NCBI RefSeq assembly: GCF_003932735.1
Contig: NZ_CP033611.1
Coordinates: 124,001-188,000 of the forward strand
DNA: 64,000 bases
Direction of reading: 5' to 3'
DNA from: Rickettsiales endosymbiont of Stachyamoeba lipophora
Lineage (GTDB): Bacteria; Pseudomonadota; Alphaproteobacteria; Rickettsiales; 33-17
The notes under the pieces: model-generated
What the model was told of the DNA's origin: nothing
Seen by the model: the letters and a program-made list of their open reading frames with translations, nothing else
Database searches by the model: none
Translations under genes and position numbers: made by a program
Shown here: positions 1-9,155 of the stretch, one piece after another
Position numbering within the stretch: position 1 is the first letter of the stretch
How the letters are laid out: each line of letters starts with the position of its first letter

Positions 1-1
1 A

Positions 2-1345
2 CCTAATGATAGTAATATCGAAAAAAAGGTTACTGATCTTTTAAAGAATGTTGAGAATGAAGTTGACTTAGCCGAAAAATCCCCATGGTTATATTTGGTA
101 CTTAAGAAATTGGGGATCGGCAAAAAAAGTAAAGCAGAAGGAAAACAGCAATCTGGATCAATGCTTGATGGGTTATTAGATATACTCGTTAATGGCCTAG
201 TTAATTTGGCCTTTAAAAGTCTGGAATTAGCAGGGTTAAAAAACTTTGGTAAAGGTTTTAAAATAACACAATTAGAATTATTGCAGCAACGATTAGAAAA
301 GGTTATAGATAAATTAAAAGATAAAGATGGGATTCTACAAAAACGTATTAGTGAAAAACTTAAAGGCCTAAAAAAAGAAGTAGAAAATAAGCTAGTAAAA
401 GAATTTACCAATAAAGATTTAAATATCTCAAAAGAAAAACAGATCAAACGAGAACAGGGCCAAACTCAGGAACCGGAAACAACCAAAGCTCAACAAAAAC
501 CACAACAAATGGCTGAAGGCAGCCAACAGAGCAACAGTGATAGGCTAAAAGCTGCTGCAACCATTCCCTTAAAAGATATTCCAGCACCACCACGCCCCAC
601 TGTTACATCACCTATACCTCGAGCACCAGAAGTACCAATAAAGCCTATAACAAGCAACAACCCAGGCAGCACAAAACCTATGCAGGCAGGCTCGCCAGTT
701 GGTGCTTTGGGTCCTAAGCCAAGTGCTACTACTAAGCCAGGAATAATAGGACAATATCCTGAGAGGCCAATCACCCCTGCCCCAAAAACTACGCCAGAAT
801 CCTCCAACACTTCTAAAGCTGCGGAACCTGCAAGCAAAAAAGCTGAAGCTAATCGGGATAAGAATACACCATCGGCTCAAGACAATCATAACAAAGAAGC
901 TCGTGTACCTTCATCGTCAGTAAATCCTAAATTAGATGCAGAGGATTTAGATATTTTTTCTTCATCGCAGGAAATAGCAAGCGAAATAGAGAAAAATGAT
1001 CACGCTGCTACTGCAATAGGAAAGCCATTACAAAAAGGGTTAGGGCAAGATCGTGGAGCATTAAAGAGGGTGCCAAGCGCAGAACCTGTAAAGGAAGACG
1101 TTACAAAGAGTGCTAATAATGCTAACGTAAAAATAGAGAATTCAAATGGGGTATCAAGTATGAAATCTATGGAAAATCCTAGCGCAATAAAACCTTCTAA
1201 TACTTCTAAAGGGAATTCACCCCAAAAAGAACCGGGAGTATTAAATGGAGTATCAAGCATGAAACTTGTAGAGAATCATGAGGCAATAAAGCCTACTATC
1301 ACTCCTAATGTTAAAAACAATGCAGATAAAGGAATAGATAGGTAA
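2..1345 (+). CDS. Pro/Ser/Lys-rich protein of unknown function, 5' partial
   Basis: The frame is open from base 2 to the TAA at 1343-1345, so the gene begins before the window; the TTG at 95 is only the first possible start inside it. I do not recognise the family. The N-terminal third (to about base 420) is Lys/Leu-rich and probably helical. A hydrophilic region rich in Pro, Ser, Thr and Lys follows, including a proline stretch near bases 580-800. Near the C-terminus a unit beginning NGVSSMK and running through EN..AIKP occurs twice. Such a disordered, proline-rich, repeat-bearing layout is common in secreted or surface proteins of intracellular bacteria, but a secretion role is inference only. 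It converges on the next gene across a palindrome. Confidence 0.6.
   Translation, partial: PNDSNIEKKVTDLLKNVENEVDLAEKSPWLYLVLKKLGIGKKSKAEGKQQSGSMLDGLLDILVNGLVNLAFKSLELAGLKNFGKGFKITQLELLQQRLEKVIDKLKDKDGILQKRISEKLKGLKKEVENKLVKEFTNKDLNISKEKQIKREQGQTQEPETTKAQQKPQQMAEGSQQSNSDRLKAAATIPLKDIPAPPRPTVTSPIPRAPEVPIKPITSNNPGSTKPMQAGSPVGALGPKPSATTKPGIIGQYPERPITPAPKTTPESSNTSKAAEPASKKAEANRDKNTPSAQDNHNKEARVPSSSVNPKLDAEDLDIFSSSQEIASEIEKNDHAATAIGKPLQKGLGQDRGALKRVPSAEPVKEDVTKSANNANVKIENSNGVSSMKSMENPSAIKPSNTSKGNSPQKEPGVLNGVSSMKLVENHEAIKPTITPNVKNNADKGIDR
1147..1299 (+). repeat. Two imperfect in-frame repeats in the Pro/Ser-rich gene
   Basis: The unit NGVSSMK-x2-EN-x2-AIKP is encoded near 1147-1197 and again near 1246-1296. 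Many differences are at third positions, which suggests an old duplication kept under protein-level constraint. Confidence 0.6.
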
Positions 1346-1368
1346 AATTATAATTTTACCTATCTATT
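1333..1368. terminator. 36-bp perfect palindrome, probable bidirectional terminator
   Basis: The half-site AATAGATAGGTAAAATTA (1333-1350) is followed directly by its exact reverse complement (1351-1368) with no spacer. It overlaps the stop codon of the upstream plus-strand gene and lies 9 bases from the stop of the convergent minus-strand gene. The folded RNA would have a stem of about 16 bp. There is no long T-run, so termination is inferred from the hairpin and its position. Confidence 0.6.
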
Positions 1369-1377
1369 TGAATATAT

Positions 1378-1833
1378 TTATCTATGATAAAGTGTAGGCT
1401 TCTGTTGAGCATGATCTTTAAGAGTTTCTATTTTTTTAACAAAAACTTTTGGGCGTGCAATCCAATTTTCTTTAAACTCATCTAAATCTTTACTTTTTTG
1501 AGAAGAAAGTTTTTTAATTTGATCTAGTTTGTCTGGTTTATCTTGATAGATTTTAAGTTTTAAATCTTGTGATTTACTAGCTAGCTTGGCAACATTACTT
1601 AAATAATTTTCTTCTTTAGCAATGCCGTTATTTAATTGTTTTTGAATATCAACTAATTTATCTAGGTATTGACCGCGTGTTTTAGGATCAATATCTTTCA
1701 TATTCATCATAAATTTGCCAGCTTGATCTATAAGCGGTTTTAATTTCTTAGCTTCTTTTTCCGCATGCCCAATAGTTTGCTTTTCTTTTAGGTCTGTAAT
1801 TAGTTCCTCAATTCTCTTAATAGCAAAAGACAT
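1378..1833 (-). CDS. Small coiled-coil protein of unknown function
   Basis: A 151-aa, Lys/Asp/Leu-rich protein with no recognised domain. It has no signal peptide or membrane segment and looks almost entirely helical, consistent with a coiled coil. I place the start at the ATG at 1831-1833 (MSFAIKRIEEL) because a good ribosome binding site, GAAGGAG, lies 7 bases upstream at 1841-1847; the TTG two codons earlier is unlikely. It is a single gene convergent with the Pro/Ser-rich gene. Function cannot be assigned. Confidence 0.6.
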   Translation of the reverse strand: MSFAIKRIEELITDLKEKQTIGHAEKEAKKLKPLIDQAGKFMMNMKDIDPKTRGQYLDKLVDIQKQLNNGIAKEENYLSNVAKLASKSQDLKLKIYQDKPDKLDQIKKLSSQKSKDLDEFKENWIARPKVFVKKIETLKDHAQQKPTLYHR

Positions 1834-2480
1834 AAACAATCTCCTTCATAGGTTGGTTATTAATTTATAACCTAGGTATAAACGGCTTGTCAACAACATT
1901 AACATGTTAATTAAAATTGCGTTAAAATTAATTGTCATTAATTACATAAAAATCAAGTAAATAGGTAGTAAATCTTGTTAGTCAACGCTTAATTGCTTAT
2001 TTGCTAGTAAGTTATCAAAATATTAATATAAATTATATCATACAAGCTGGATATTTTACCAGGAAAACAGACCTTGTTGATAATGTTTAATGGATGATGA
2101 ATAGCCCATTATCATTAAAATTAATAATATAAACATATCGTAAATTAATTATATTTGTAACGTAAATACTTATTTAAAAGTAAAAAATAGACAATAAATC
2201 TAAAGAAAGCATTAATTTCCATAAAAAGGTTAAGTAAGCATTTAGCTTAAGTGTATGCTATTAGCTCTATCCCTTTGCATAGCTTAGATATTCACTTTAC
2301 TTTTGTTTATTAACTATAATTTTTATATAATTCGTCTGCAAAATAAAATACAGTTGTGATCCCATACCTGATGGTATGACTTCGTTTTTGTTTTAAAATC
2401 AATGGTTTAATTCAGCGCTATTACTTTTCAATCACTTGAATAGCTTATTAGTCATAGATAGCATTTATAGGAAAATTTAA
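1834..2480. other. Intergenic region, about 650 bp, no gene seen
   Basis: AT-rich sequence with many stops in all frames. It should hold the promoter of the leftward 151-aa gene. I see no RNA gene, repeat or convincing gene remnant. Confidence 0.5.
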
Positions 2481-3617
2481 TTATCTTGCTAGATGGAGAT
2501 AGACCTCAGAATGATAAGACCATTTAAATTGATCAATTAAGTGAGCTTGCTTTATTTTAAAGCCAGCATTGGATAAATACTTCAAATCCCGCTCTAAAGT
2601 AATAGGATTACACGAAATAACATGGACTGAAGCTACATTTGATTTCGCAATCTCTCTAAATTGGGGTTCTGCACCATTTTTAGGCGGATTAATAATTATG
2701 GTATCGTATTGATTTAAAGCTTTAGGAGTAATTGGTTGTTTATATAAATCTTGCAAGGTAAATTGAATATTAGATATTGCATATTTACTAAGAGTTTCAT
2801 TAAGACATGGTTGAACTTTTTCATCACCTTCGACAGCATAAATAGCAGCAACTTGCCCATGAAGCAATAAACTATATGCCCCAACTCCTGCAAAAAGATC
2901 TAAAATTTTCATAGTCCTAGTTAGAGTAGGTTGAATTAAGCTTGCAACTATGTTGTTAGTTTCTGCTGATGATTGTAGAAAATAGTTATCATATTTAACT
3001 AAATAATTACCTATCTCAATATATCCGTCATTGGTTAAAACAATATCTACATCTCTACGGGAAGAAAGCTCCCTTTCTCTTAAAGTTTTAATTATACCCA
3101 TAACTTCATCAGGTAAAACTTCACAACTTTCAATTGGGACAATATGGTGACTATTTTTATGATAGAAACCTATTTTCCCATCTTTAACATGCAACCTGGT
3201 TTTTCTTCTTGATTTGGCTTTTATTGCAACAAAATTCACTTCACCGCAACTAAAACCTGCACGCATGATAGATTCTTTAACCTGTTTCAACTTAGTCTCT
3301 TGATAAAGATTATCGCTTAGATGCTGCATATCGCACCCACCACAACTGGTAAAATATTTGCAAACAGGAATAACTCTATGAGAACTTGGTGTAATAGTAT
3401 CAACAATTTTAGCTTCAATTAGCTTGCTATTTTCTTTAATTAACTCCACTTCCAGCACATCGCCAACTACAGCAAATGGCACCATAACCTTTTTATTGCG
3501 ATATGATCCTATACCATCGCCTTTGAATCCTTGCCTTTCAATTAATACAGTAAATTGCTCTTTCATAAACATGCTTTGTTGTAATGGCACCAAATTATCG
3601 CTATAGTTATACAGCAT
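2481..3617 (-). CDS. rlmD: RlmD/RumA-type 23S rRNA (uracil-5-)-methyltransferase
   Basis: A SAM-dependent RNA uracil C5 methyltransferase of the RumA/TrmA family. Domains in order: an N-terminal TRAM-like domain (ERQGFKGDGIGSY...VPFAVVGDVLEVEL), then a 4Fe-4S motif with C-x5-C-x2-C (CKYFTSCGGC) and a fourth Cys in PIESCEVL, then a Rossmann methyltransferase with the SAM loop DLFAGVGAYSLLL, the NPPKNG motif, and the nucleophile Cys in SCNPITLERDL. The iron-sulfur ligands favour an rRNA-modifying RumA-type enzyme over TrmA. At 378 aa it is shorter than E. coli RlmD. MFMKEQ (about residue 16) is a plausible later start; no clear Shine-Dalgarno decides. The target (U1939, U747 or both) cannot be told from sequence. 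Confidence 0.85.
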   Translation of the reverse strand: MLYNYSDNLVPLQQSMFMKEQFTVLIERQGFKGDGIGSYRNKKVMVPFAVVGDVLEVELIKENSKLIEAKIVDTITPSSHRVIPVCKYFTSCGGCDMQHLSDNLYQETKLKQVKESIMRAGFSCGEVNFVAIKAKSRRKTRLHVKDGKIGFYHKNSHHIVPIESCEVLPDEVMGIIKTLRERELSSRRDVDIVLTNDGYIEIGNYLVKYDNYFLQSSAETNNIVASLIQPTLTRTMKILDLFAGVGAYSLLLHGQVAAIYAVEGDEKVQPCLNETLSKYAISNIQFTLQDLYKQPITPKALNQYDTIIINPPKNGAEPQFREIAKSNVASVHVISCNPITLERDLKYLSNAGFKIKQAHLIDQFKWSYHSEVYLHLAR

Positions 3618-3694
3618 CTTTAGTGTTATGAATAATATTTTGTTTATTATCTTTAGTTCTAGCTGCCTGTTGTAAACTTAGGTTTAGCTCTAGC

Positions 3695-3718
3695 GTTATT
3701 TACTCTTATATAAATAAC
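3695..3718. terminator. Small inverted repeat between rlmD and the AlkC-like gene
   Basis: GTTATTTA (3695-3702) and TAAATAAC (3711-3718) form an 8-bp stem with an 8-base loop. It lies downstream of the leftward AlkC-like gene and upstream of rlmD. It could be a weak terminator; it is AT-only and may be chance. Confidence 0.25.
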
Positions 3719-3773
3719 ACATAATAGCTTATTTACGCTAAATTCTACTTATCACCGAGGCTAAATTCTTAAG

Positions 3774-4502
3774 CTATGCAGGAAATTTAATATTCCTTAA
3801 AGCTCTTTTACAAATCTTTTTGGTATGTTCTGTATTGGATATTTGCTGCCACTGTAAGCAAAGTTGGCTAACCCAAACAGGATGATCTTTACCCGCATCA
3901 TTTAGCCAATTAGCTACCGATAGCTGCACATATTTAGCCGAATCATTATGAAGCGCCTCTAAAATATTAAGTGCAAGCCAAGGCTTTGCCCTTAACTCCC
4001 TAATATGAGCACACCATACTCCTCTTGGCCTGGTAGCTTCGCTAGCAAAACGGCGGATTTTCTCCGAACCTTCTTCAGCCCAAAATTCCAGCATTTTTAA
4101 AGATTCACCTAACTCCTGGGCAATATTCTCCCTCAGCGCCATCCACGCCCATTCTCTCACCCCAAAATGGTTATCATCCGCTAATGGTTTAATTAAATTT
4201 AATTTTTCCGCAAGCAGCGTTGAATGCCCTCCTAAAACAAAGCAAGCAATACCACGCAAAGTATCGGAGCGCTGAACTAGTAAATGATCAAAAATTTTAA
4301 ATCCATAACGATGATATAAACTCTCTGCAACCAATCTCATTTTTTTGGTGATACCCATTTTTTCAGGAAAAATAATAGTTTGGTGATCAGGAAGATTATT
4401 GCTTAACAAGATATTTAAATCGACGCTCAACCCTTCCATTAAATTTTTACTCTCTATTGAGCCTATATTTAACAAATTAAGCCGTTCAGAATCTATTTTC
4501 AT
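3774..4502 (-). CDS. AlkC/AlkD-like DNA alkylation repair protein (HEAT-like repeats)
   Basis: Resembles the DNA alkylation repair family, probably the AlkC branch, which removes 3-methyladenine from DNA using an all-helical HEAT-like fold. The clearest stretch is the segment RRFASEATRPRGVWC, followed by a conserved block ending in NWLNDAGKDHPVWV, with helical repeats before it (LRGIACFVLGG, VREWAWMALRENI). At 242 aa it is about family length. The ATG at 4500-4502 (MKIDSERLN) is preferred because AGAAG lies just upstream; a TTG two codons earlier is less likely. It is a monocistronic leftward gene. Catalytic residues cannot be confirmed by eye, so the substrate is inferred. Confidence 0.7.
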   Translation of the reverse strand: MKIDSERLNLLNIGSIESKNLMEGLSVDLNILLSNNLPDHQTIIFPEKMGITKKMRLVAESLYHRYGFKIFDHLLVQRSDTLRGIACFVLGGHSTLLAEKLNLIKPLADDNHFGVREWAWMALRENIAQELGESLKMLEFWAEEGSEKIRRFASEATRPRGVWCAHIRELRAKPWLALNILEALHNDSAKYVQLSVANWLNDAGKDHPVWVSQLCLQWQQISNTEHTKKICKRALRNIKFPA

Positions 4503-4792
4503 TACCAACTTCTTCTATCCATTAACACTTACTGCTGATTTATATGCTATATAAGCTATAATTTAACCATAATTCAACTCTTTTACGTTAAATAAAGTTA
4601 CTGGATAGCAACTACTTTAGATTTAATTTTGCCTCTGCCTATTTCAGTTCTTCTTATAATAAAATTTTTTAAATCAGATACTGCAAAAACCTAGTCAGAA
4701 ATTTATTTTCAAATAGATATTTGCTAAAATAGTTGGGTTATTTACAAAAAACCTACCTAGATACCTAGCTAATAAAACTTACTTCATCCAAC

Positions 4793-6070
4793 CTAACAAT
4801 TTAATAAAAAGGAACTATTTTCATTGGCTCTCTTTTCTGTACGCAGCCTTTCTTCTATAAGATATTTCAATCCACTATTTTCAGCTAACCGCAGCGCCGT
4901 TCTGCTTCTCCAATCAATCTTTTCTTGTGGATAAGCATTACTTTCACTATTGCTTATCTGGCTACCAGCATCACAGGTCTCTTCATTATATTTGCTACCT
5001 AGCAAGCTAATTTCTTCCTGAGTTTGGATATCCGAAGAAGATCTTTCTTGCTCTTCTAGGTCTTCATCAGTCATTTCATAATCATCATTTTCAATCAATC
5101 TTGATTGTAAGAACTTATCTTCTACTTTAGAATTATTGAGCTGAGGCCAATTTGCTAACAAAAATTTTGCAATTTCTACATTTCCTGCATTTAAAGCATT
5201 TTCTGCTATATTTTCTCCATTGCTATTACACTCTAGAGGATTTAATCCTTTTTCCCGTACTAAATTTAAAATAAATTGCTTTTGTAGTTCCTGAGACATT
5301 AATGGACTTAGAACCACGGCAGTTAAAGCATTATGGCCATATGCTTTTTGGGTTTCTTCGTCATCAATTAAATTTTGTGTATTGACCTTAATAGCGGTAT
5401 TATCTAATAAATATTTCGCCACTTTATCCATCCCGCAATGCAAAGCTTGAGCAAGCATAGTACGTCCCATATCATCTAAAGAATTAGCATCCATTTCCTT
5501 AAAGATATCAAATATTACTAACTGCATCATACTAATAATGTTAACCTGCTGTTCCCCAATTTCTTTACTTTCTACTGCATAGTTAACTGCTGTTATAATA
5601 TCTTTTAAATTTTGAGTTTTAAATTTATCTCTCTTATAATGATTTAATAATCTTACAACTTGTAGTGAAGAAGTTGAAATAGCTGCAGCATATACACTAT
5701 AACCAGAACTATAAGCATTTAGATAACTAGCATTTAAAGATTCATCAGATATTTCATTAATAATAATATACAAATTTTTATAATCATTTTTTTCAGCCAA
5801 ATAATGCAATGCAGTTTGGCCATAATTATTGTGAATATTTAGATCTAAGTTAAGCAGCTTCCTAGATTGAAGTAAAAACTCTACTAATTTATATCTATTA
5901 TTTTTAATTGCCTTCATTAACGGCGTATTGCCATTAAGATCTTGCATATTAATATCAATTTTACTGGTAGAATTTTTAGCTAAGCGGGTTATCACCGAAA
6001 TAAAGCGTTTATCACTTATGCTAGAATTTTTTACTCTTGATTGATAAAAATCAAATATTGCCTCATGCAT
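4793..6070 (-). CDS. Ankyrin-repeat protein, 425 aa
   Basis: Ankyrin repeats are visible at about residues 42-75 (DLNGNTPLMKAIKNNRYKLVEFLL) and 80-110 (NNYGQTALHYLAEKNDYKNL), with weaker ones around 200-235 (DDMGRTMLAQALHCGMDKVAKYLL) and 285-310 (NGENIAENALNAGNVEIAKFLL). An acidic Glu/Asp/Ser-rich linker follows at about 330-385, then a short piece near the C-terminus (DWRSRTALRLAENSGLKYLIEER). No signal peptide or membrane segment is seen. Ankyrin proteins mediate protein binding; in Rickettsiales many are type IV effectors, but delivery here is inference. The start ATG has only a weak ribosome binding site. The gene stands alone. Confidence 0.8.
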   Translation of the reverse strand: MHEAIFDFYQSRVKNSSISDKRFISVITRLAKNSTSKIDINMQDLNGNTPLMKAIKNNRYKLVEFLLQSRKLLNLDLNIHNNYGQTALHYLAEKNDYKNLYIIINEISDESLNASYLNAYSSGYSVYAAAISTSSLQVVRLLNHYKRDKFKTQNLKDIITAVNYAVESKEIGEQQVNIISMMQLVIFDIFKEMDANSLDDMGRTMLAQALHCGMDKVAKYLLDNTAIKVNTQNLIDDEETQKAYGHNALTAVVLSPLMSQELQKQFILNLVREKGLNPLECNSNGENIAENALNAGNVEIAKFLLANWPQLNNSKVEDKFLQSRLIENDDYEMTDEDLEEQERSSSDIQTQEEISLLGSKYNEETCDAGSQISNSESNAYPQEKIDWRSRTALRLAENSGLKYLIEERLRTEKRANENSSFLLNC

Positions 6071-6572
6071 TATCTACTCACTAAACATTATTTTTATTTG
6101 CCGAAAATCTACTTTTGATTAGTTGCTAATATCATCCCTAAAGCTAAGCCATCAAATCTATAATAGATATTATTTCATATACAATTAAATTTTTAAAAAT
6201 AATTATAAATTTTATTAATTTATAATTATCTTAAATAATATCAATCAATTTTTATTATTTACCCACTCATCTTTTATGAGTTTGATGTGTATTTGATTTT
6301 GTTGCCAGATTCATTGACAATATTAATTTAAATATGACTCACTTGGTATAGTTTACTTACTAACCAATATATTTTTAATGGGTATTGGCATAATGAAGAT
6401 AATATAAATGCACAAGTTAAAGATTATATAGATTATATGAACTTACTGGATAAAAAAAATATTTAAGAAAATTTTTTAATAATTAGATTGGCTAATACTA
6501 CCCTTAAACAATAATAAAAATTGATTAGAAGCATATTTGCATTCTTAAGCTGGAAAGTTATGATTTTATGAA
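6071..6572. other. Intergenic region, about 500 bp, possible short gene remnant
   Basis: AT-rich. The only hint of former coding is a plus-strand open stretch of about 42 codons, roughly 6339-6465, which starts right after a TGA, lacks an ATG and ends at TAA. It could be a gene fragment or chance. Nothing else is seen. Confidence 0.35.
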
Positions 6573-6663
6573 TGGCGGACAGAGAGGGATTCGAACCCTC
6601 GGTACGGTTAACCCGTACTACGGTTTAGCAAACCGGCGCCTTCGACCTCTCGGCCATCTGTCC
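6573..6663 (-). tRNA. tRNA-Ser (GCT)
   Basis: On the minus strand a 7-bp acceptor stem GGACAGA/TCTGTCC closes a cloverleaf with a long variable arm (pairing TACGGGTT with AACCCGTA), as expected of a class II tRNA. The anticodon loop in GGTTTGCTAAACC gives anticodon GCT, reading AGC/AGU serine. The T arm is GAGGGTTCGAATCCCTC. The 3' CCA is encoded. It is 91 nt long. Confidence 0.97.
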
Positions 6664-7116
6664 TAAGCAAACTAATTGCTACAAACATTTATAACTTAAA
6701 ATAAAAAATAGCAAGCAAAATATTTTATTTTTAACCTTACATCTACACTTATGATTTGTTATAATTATCAAATTTTATCAACATAATATTTAATAGATTA
6801 CAAAACAAAGAAATTAGCATAACGAATCATTTAATTTTAACAAACTATCCATCCAAATTTACACCTTTGTATAGCAAATTGGTAAACTACCTGTTTTTCA
6901 CAGCCCCCTATTCCCTTTAATCAAACGATAAGTAACCAACTTTTAATATAAACTAAAGCGATTAGCATAGAGACAATTGACGAATTTCTTCTATATTACC
7001 CTTAGCGTTTTAATTCAAAAAGTAAATTATAGCGCAACGAGCATTAATATATTTACATTAGTTAATTTTGTATTAAAATACATTTTTAATTAATATAAAA
7101 TTAATTTACGATATTT
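6664..7116. other. Intergenic region, about 450 bp, no gene seen
   Basis: Very AT-rich spacer between the leftward tRNA-Ser and the rightward 606-aa gene. It must contain both promoters, but I see no pair of promoter boxes good enough to name, and no repeat or gene remnant. Confidence 0.45.
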
Positions 7117-8937
7117 ATGAAACAAAAGCTTATTAGCACTCTAAAAAATAAAATTGAATTCATCAACCAGTTTATTTTCTCGATTGAAGAAGATGATATA
7201 CTTAATCTAGAAGAGAAATATCAATTGAGTGCCATTCAAGATCCAGCTAAAAAAAGCCTAGCCATACAGGAAAACGTGCTACACTATAAAAGCGCTGAAT
7301 TAACTACTGAAGCTGATAACCAGCAGCTGATTAAAGAAGTAACGTCTTTATATATAAAAGAACAAACTCGAAAAGAATATACTAATAGAATTGCCATTAA
7401 TAGGAACCTTCATTTTGCTATAGCTACCATCTTAAAATCGAAAAATGATTCACCAAAGCTTAAAAACATTAATTTTAATCCTATAGCTTGTAAAGACCAT
7501 CTTTTACCCCACATCATTAACTCAACCAAAGAAATAGCTTTAGATTCCAATAAAAAACTTGAATTAAACTTATTAATTTATGATGAGCTAGACCATGTCA
7601 ATCTTTGTATTATTAGAAAACTAGGCGATCAAATTAACATTTTTGCTATGGATAGCGCCAATCAAACTTGTTTTAATAATCTAAATAGACGCATTATCAG
7701 ATATTTATCACAGCAAAACGACCCTAATATAAAATATCATCCCTTTCTTACTTACGGCTACCTACAATATGATAATGGTTCCTGCTTTTATTTTGCACTT
7801 AGCCAGTTAAGAATTCTCTCACAACTCTCTGATGAGACATTAATTAGAATTTTTAGCAACACAAAAGAAAAACACACCAAGGTAACCAATGCTCTTTCAC
7901 CAATTGCAGAACTAATCAAAAACATAAAAAAAAGTAGAGATTCTGCTCCGTTTAAAGCAAATGATATTCAGATCAAAAAGGATCAATACCAACCACATTT
8001 TTTAGAATTGCTTGAGCATATACATAACACTTTAATAGAAATGGAAACTATTAGCCGAAGTAACAATTCTAATATAGAACAAACGTACGGAGATATCCTT
8101 CCAAAAACGATAAAAAAATTACAACAAAATATACTTGATTTTATTAGCAATGATAACACTCAAGATGGATATAAATGGCGTGAGCTTTATCGCTTCATCC
8201 ACCACCTCAAGGTTACTTTACAAAAGGATAAAACTGCCGCTCAAGCTCAATTGCTTTCTGCTAGAGATACTTTTGGTCAAATCCCTGAGCTGCTTAAAAA
8301 TATTCAAAGTTATTCTGAATTAAATAAACATTCCAAACCAGCAAAACTACAAGATAAAATCATAAAAAAACAGGTTATAATTGCTCAAGGGGATAATTCA
8401 CATTCACGTATTAGAAATTATTTAATATACAGCGAAAACCAAACAAGAAGTTTTAACTTACTAAAAACAGGGATAACACAAAAGAAAAGTACTGAAAGCG
8501 GCCAAGATTTTTATCTTGCATATCATGCTCAAAACCACACCATCACTTATGCAAAGAAAAGAATTTTAGAAAAAGCATTAAAGGTAGCAGAATCAGTTAC
8601 AGAAACTGAAATTGAAGATATGATTAATGATTATGTAATATACCAAGAATCAGGGCTTCTTCAAAATATATCAAATATTATTAAGGAGCGTGTTAGCACA
8701 GCAAGTGATTATTTTAAAGATGATTACAAATATATTACCAAGAAATATATTACCAAAGATGAATTATCACAACCCACCCAAACGGATAACTTTTTATTAG
8801 AATCTGAAAGACAAGAAAACCAAGTACAGCAATTAGCCCAAACTGAAAAGAATCACCATATAGCCATCTCAAAACCGAGATTATTGGCAAACTTAAACAG
8901 CATTACATCACACAAGAACCACACATATTGTATATAA
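7117..8937 (+). CDS. Putative CE-clan (YopJ-like) cysteine protease/acetyltransferase effector
   Basis: A 606-aa soluble protein of no immediately known family. Residues about 150-230 carry the layout of CE-clan cysteine enzymes: His160 in DELDHVNLCII, Asp179 in IFAMDSANQ, and Cys223 in LQYDNGSCFYFAL, with Gln217 six residues before the Cys. From memory of YopJ (His109, Glu128, Cys172), the spacings of 19 and 44 residues are the same here, with Asp in place of Glu, a substitution known in the clan. YopJ-family proteins acetylate host Ser/Thr/Lys; Ulp1-like relatives cleave ubiquitin-like proteins. The rest (about 240-606) is helical and Lys/Gln-rich with no recognised domain. There is no signal peptide or membrane segment. 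It stands alone beside a tRNA gene, with no clear Shine-Dalgarno. The fold call is inference; secretion is speculation. Confidence 0.6.
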   Translation: MKQKLISTLKNKIEFINQFIFSIEEDDILNLEEKYQLSAIQDPAKKSLAIQENVLHYKSAELTTEADNQQLIKEVTSLYIKEQTRKEYTNRIAINRNLHFAIATILKSKNDSPKLKNINFNPIACKDHLLPHIINSTKEIALDSNKKLELNLLIYDELDHVNLCIIRKLGDQINIFAMDSANQTCFNNLNRRIIRYLSQQNDPNIKYHPFLTYGYLQYDNGSCFYFALSQLRILSQLSDETLIRIFSNTKEKHTKVTNALSPIAELIKNIKKSRDSAPFKANDIQIKKDQYQPHFLELLEHIHNTLIEMETISRSNNSNIEQTYGDILPKTIKKLQQNILDFISNDNTQDGYKWRELYRFIHHLKVTLQKDKTAAQAQLLSARDTFGQIPELLKNIQSYSELNKHSKPAKLQDKIIKKQVIIAQGDNSHSRIRNYLIYSENQTRSFNLLKTGITQKKSTESGQDFYLAYHAQNHTITYAKKRILEKALKVAESVTETEIEDMINDYVIYQESGLLQNISNIIKERVSTASDYFKDDYKYITKKYITKDELSQPTQTDNFLLESERQENQVQQLAQTEKNHHIAISKPRLLANLNSITSHKNHTYCI

Positions 8938-9155
8938 TGTATAGAATATATAAAGATCTGAGCACAATGGAGCACTTAAATTAGCTGTTGTTACATTTAA
9001 GATATCAATTATATTAAATCATCCCCCATTCCAGAACAAGAGAAGAGCCTAGATTTCAAGGCTATAGTCTAAACTTAATACTCTAGATAGTATAACAAAC
9101 AAGGTGATTTTTTATTACGAAACAAAATGAAGAATACAGAAATCCAGCAAAGGGC

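Noticed and set aside
490-837. Minus-strand open frames opposite the Pro/Ser-rich gene (also 608-889 and 1000-1260)
   Set aside because: They mirror the composition of the plus-strand coding frame and have no ribosome binding site or known domain.
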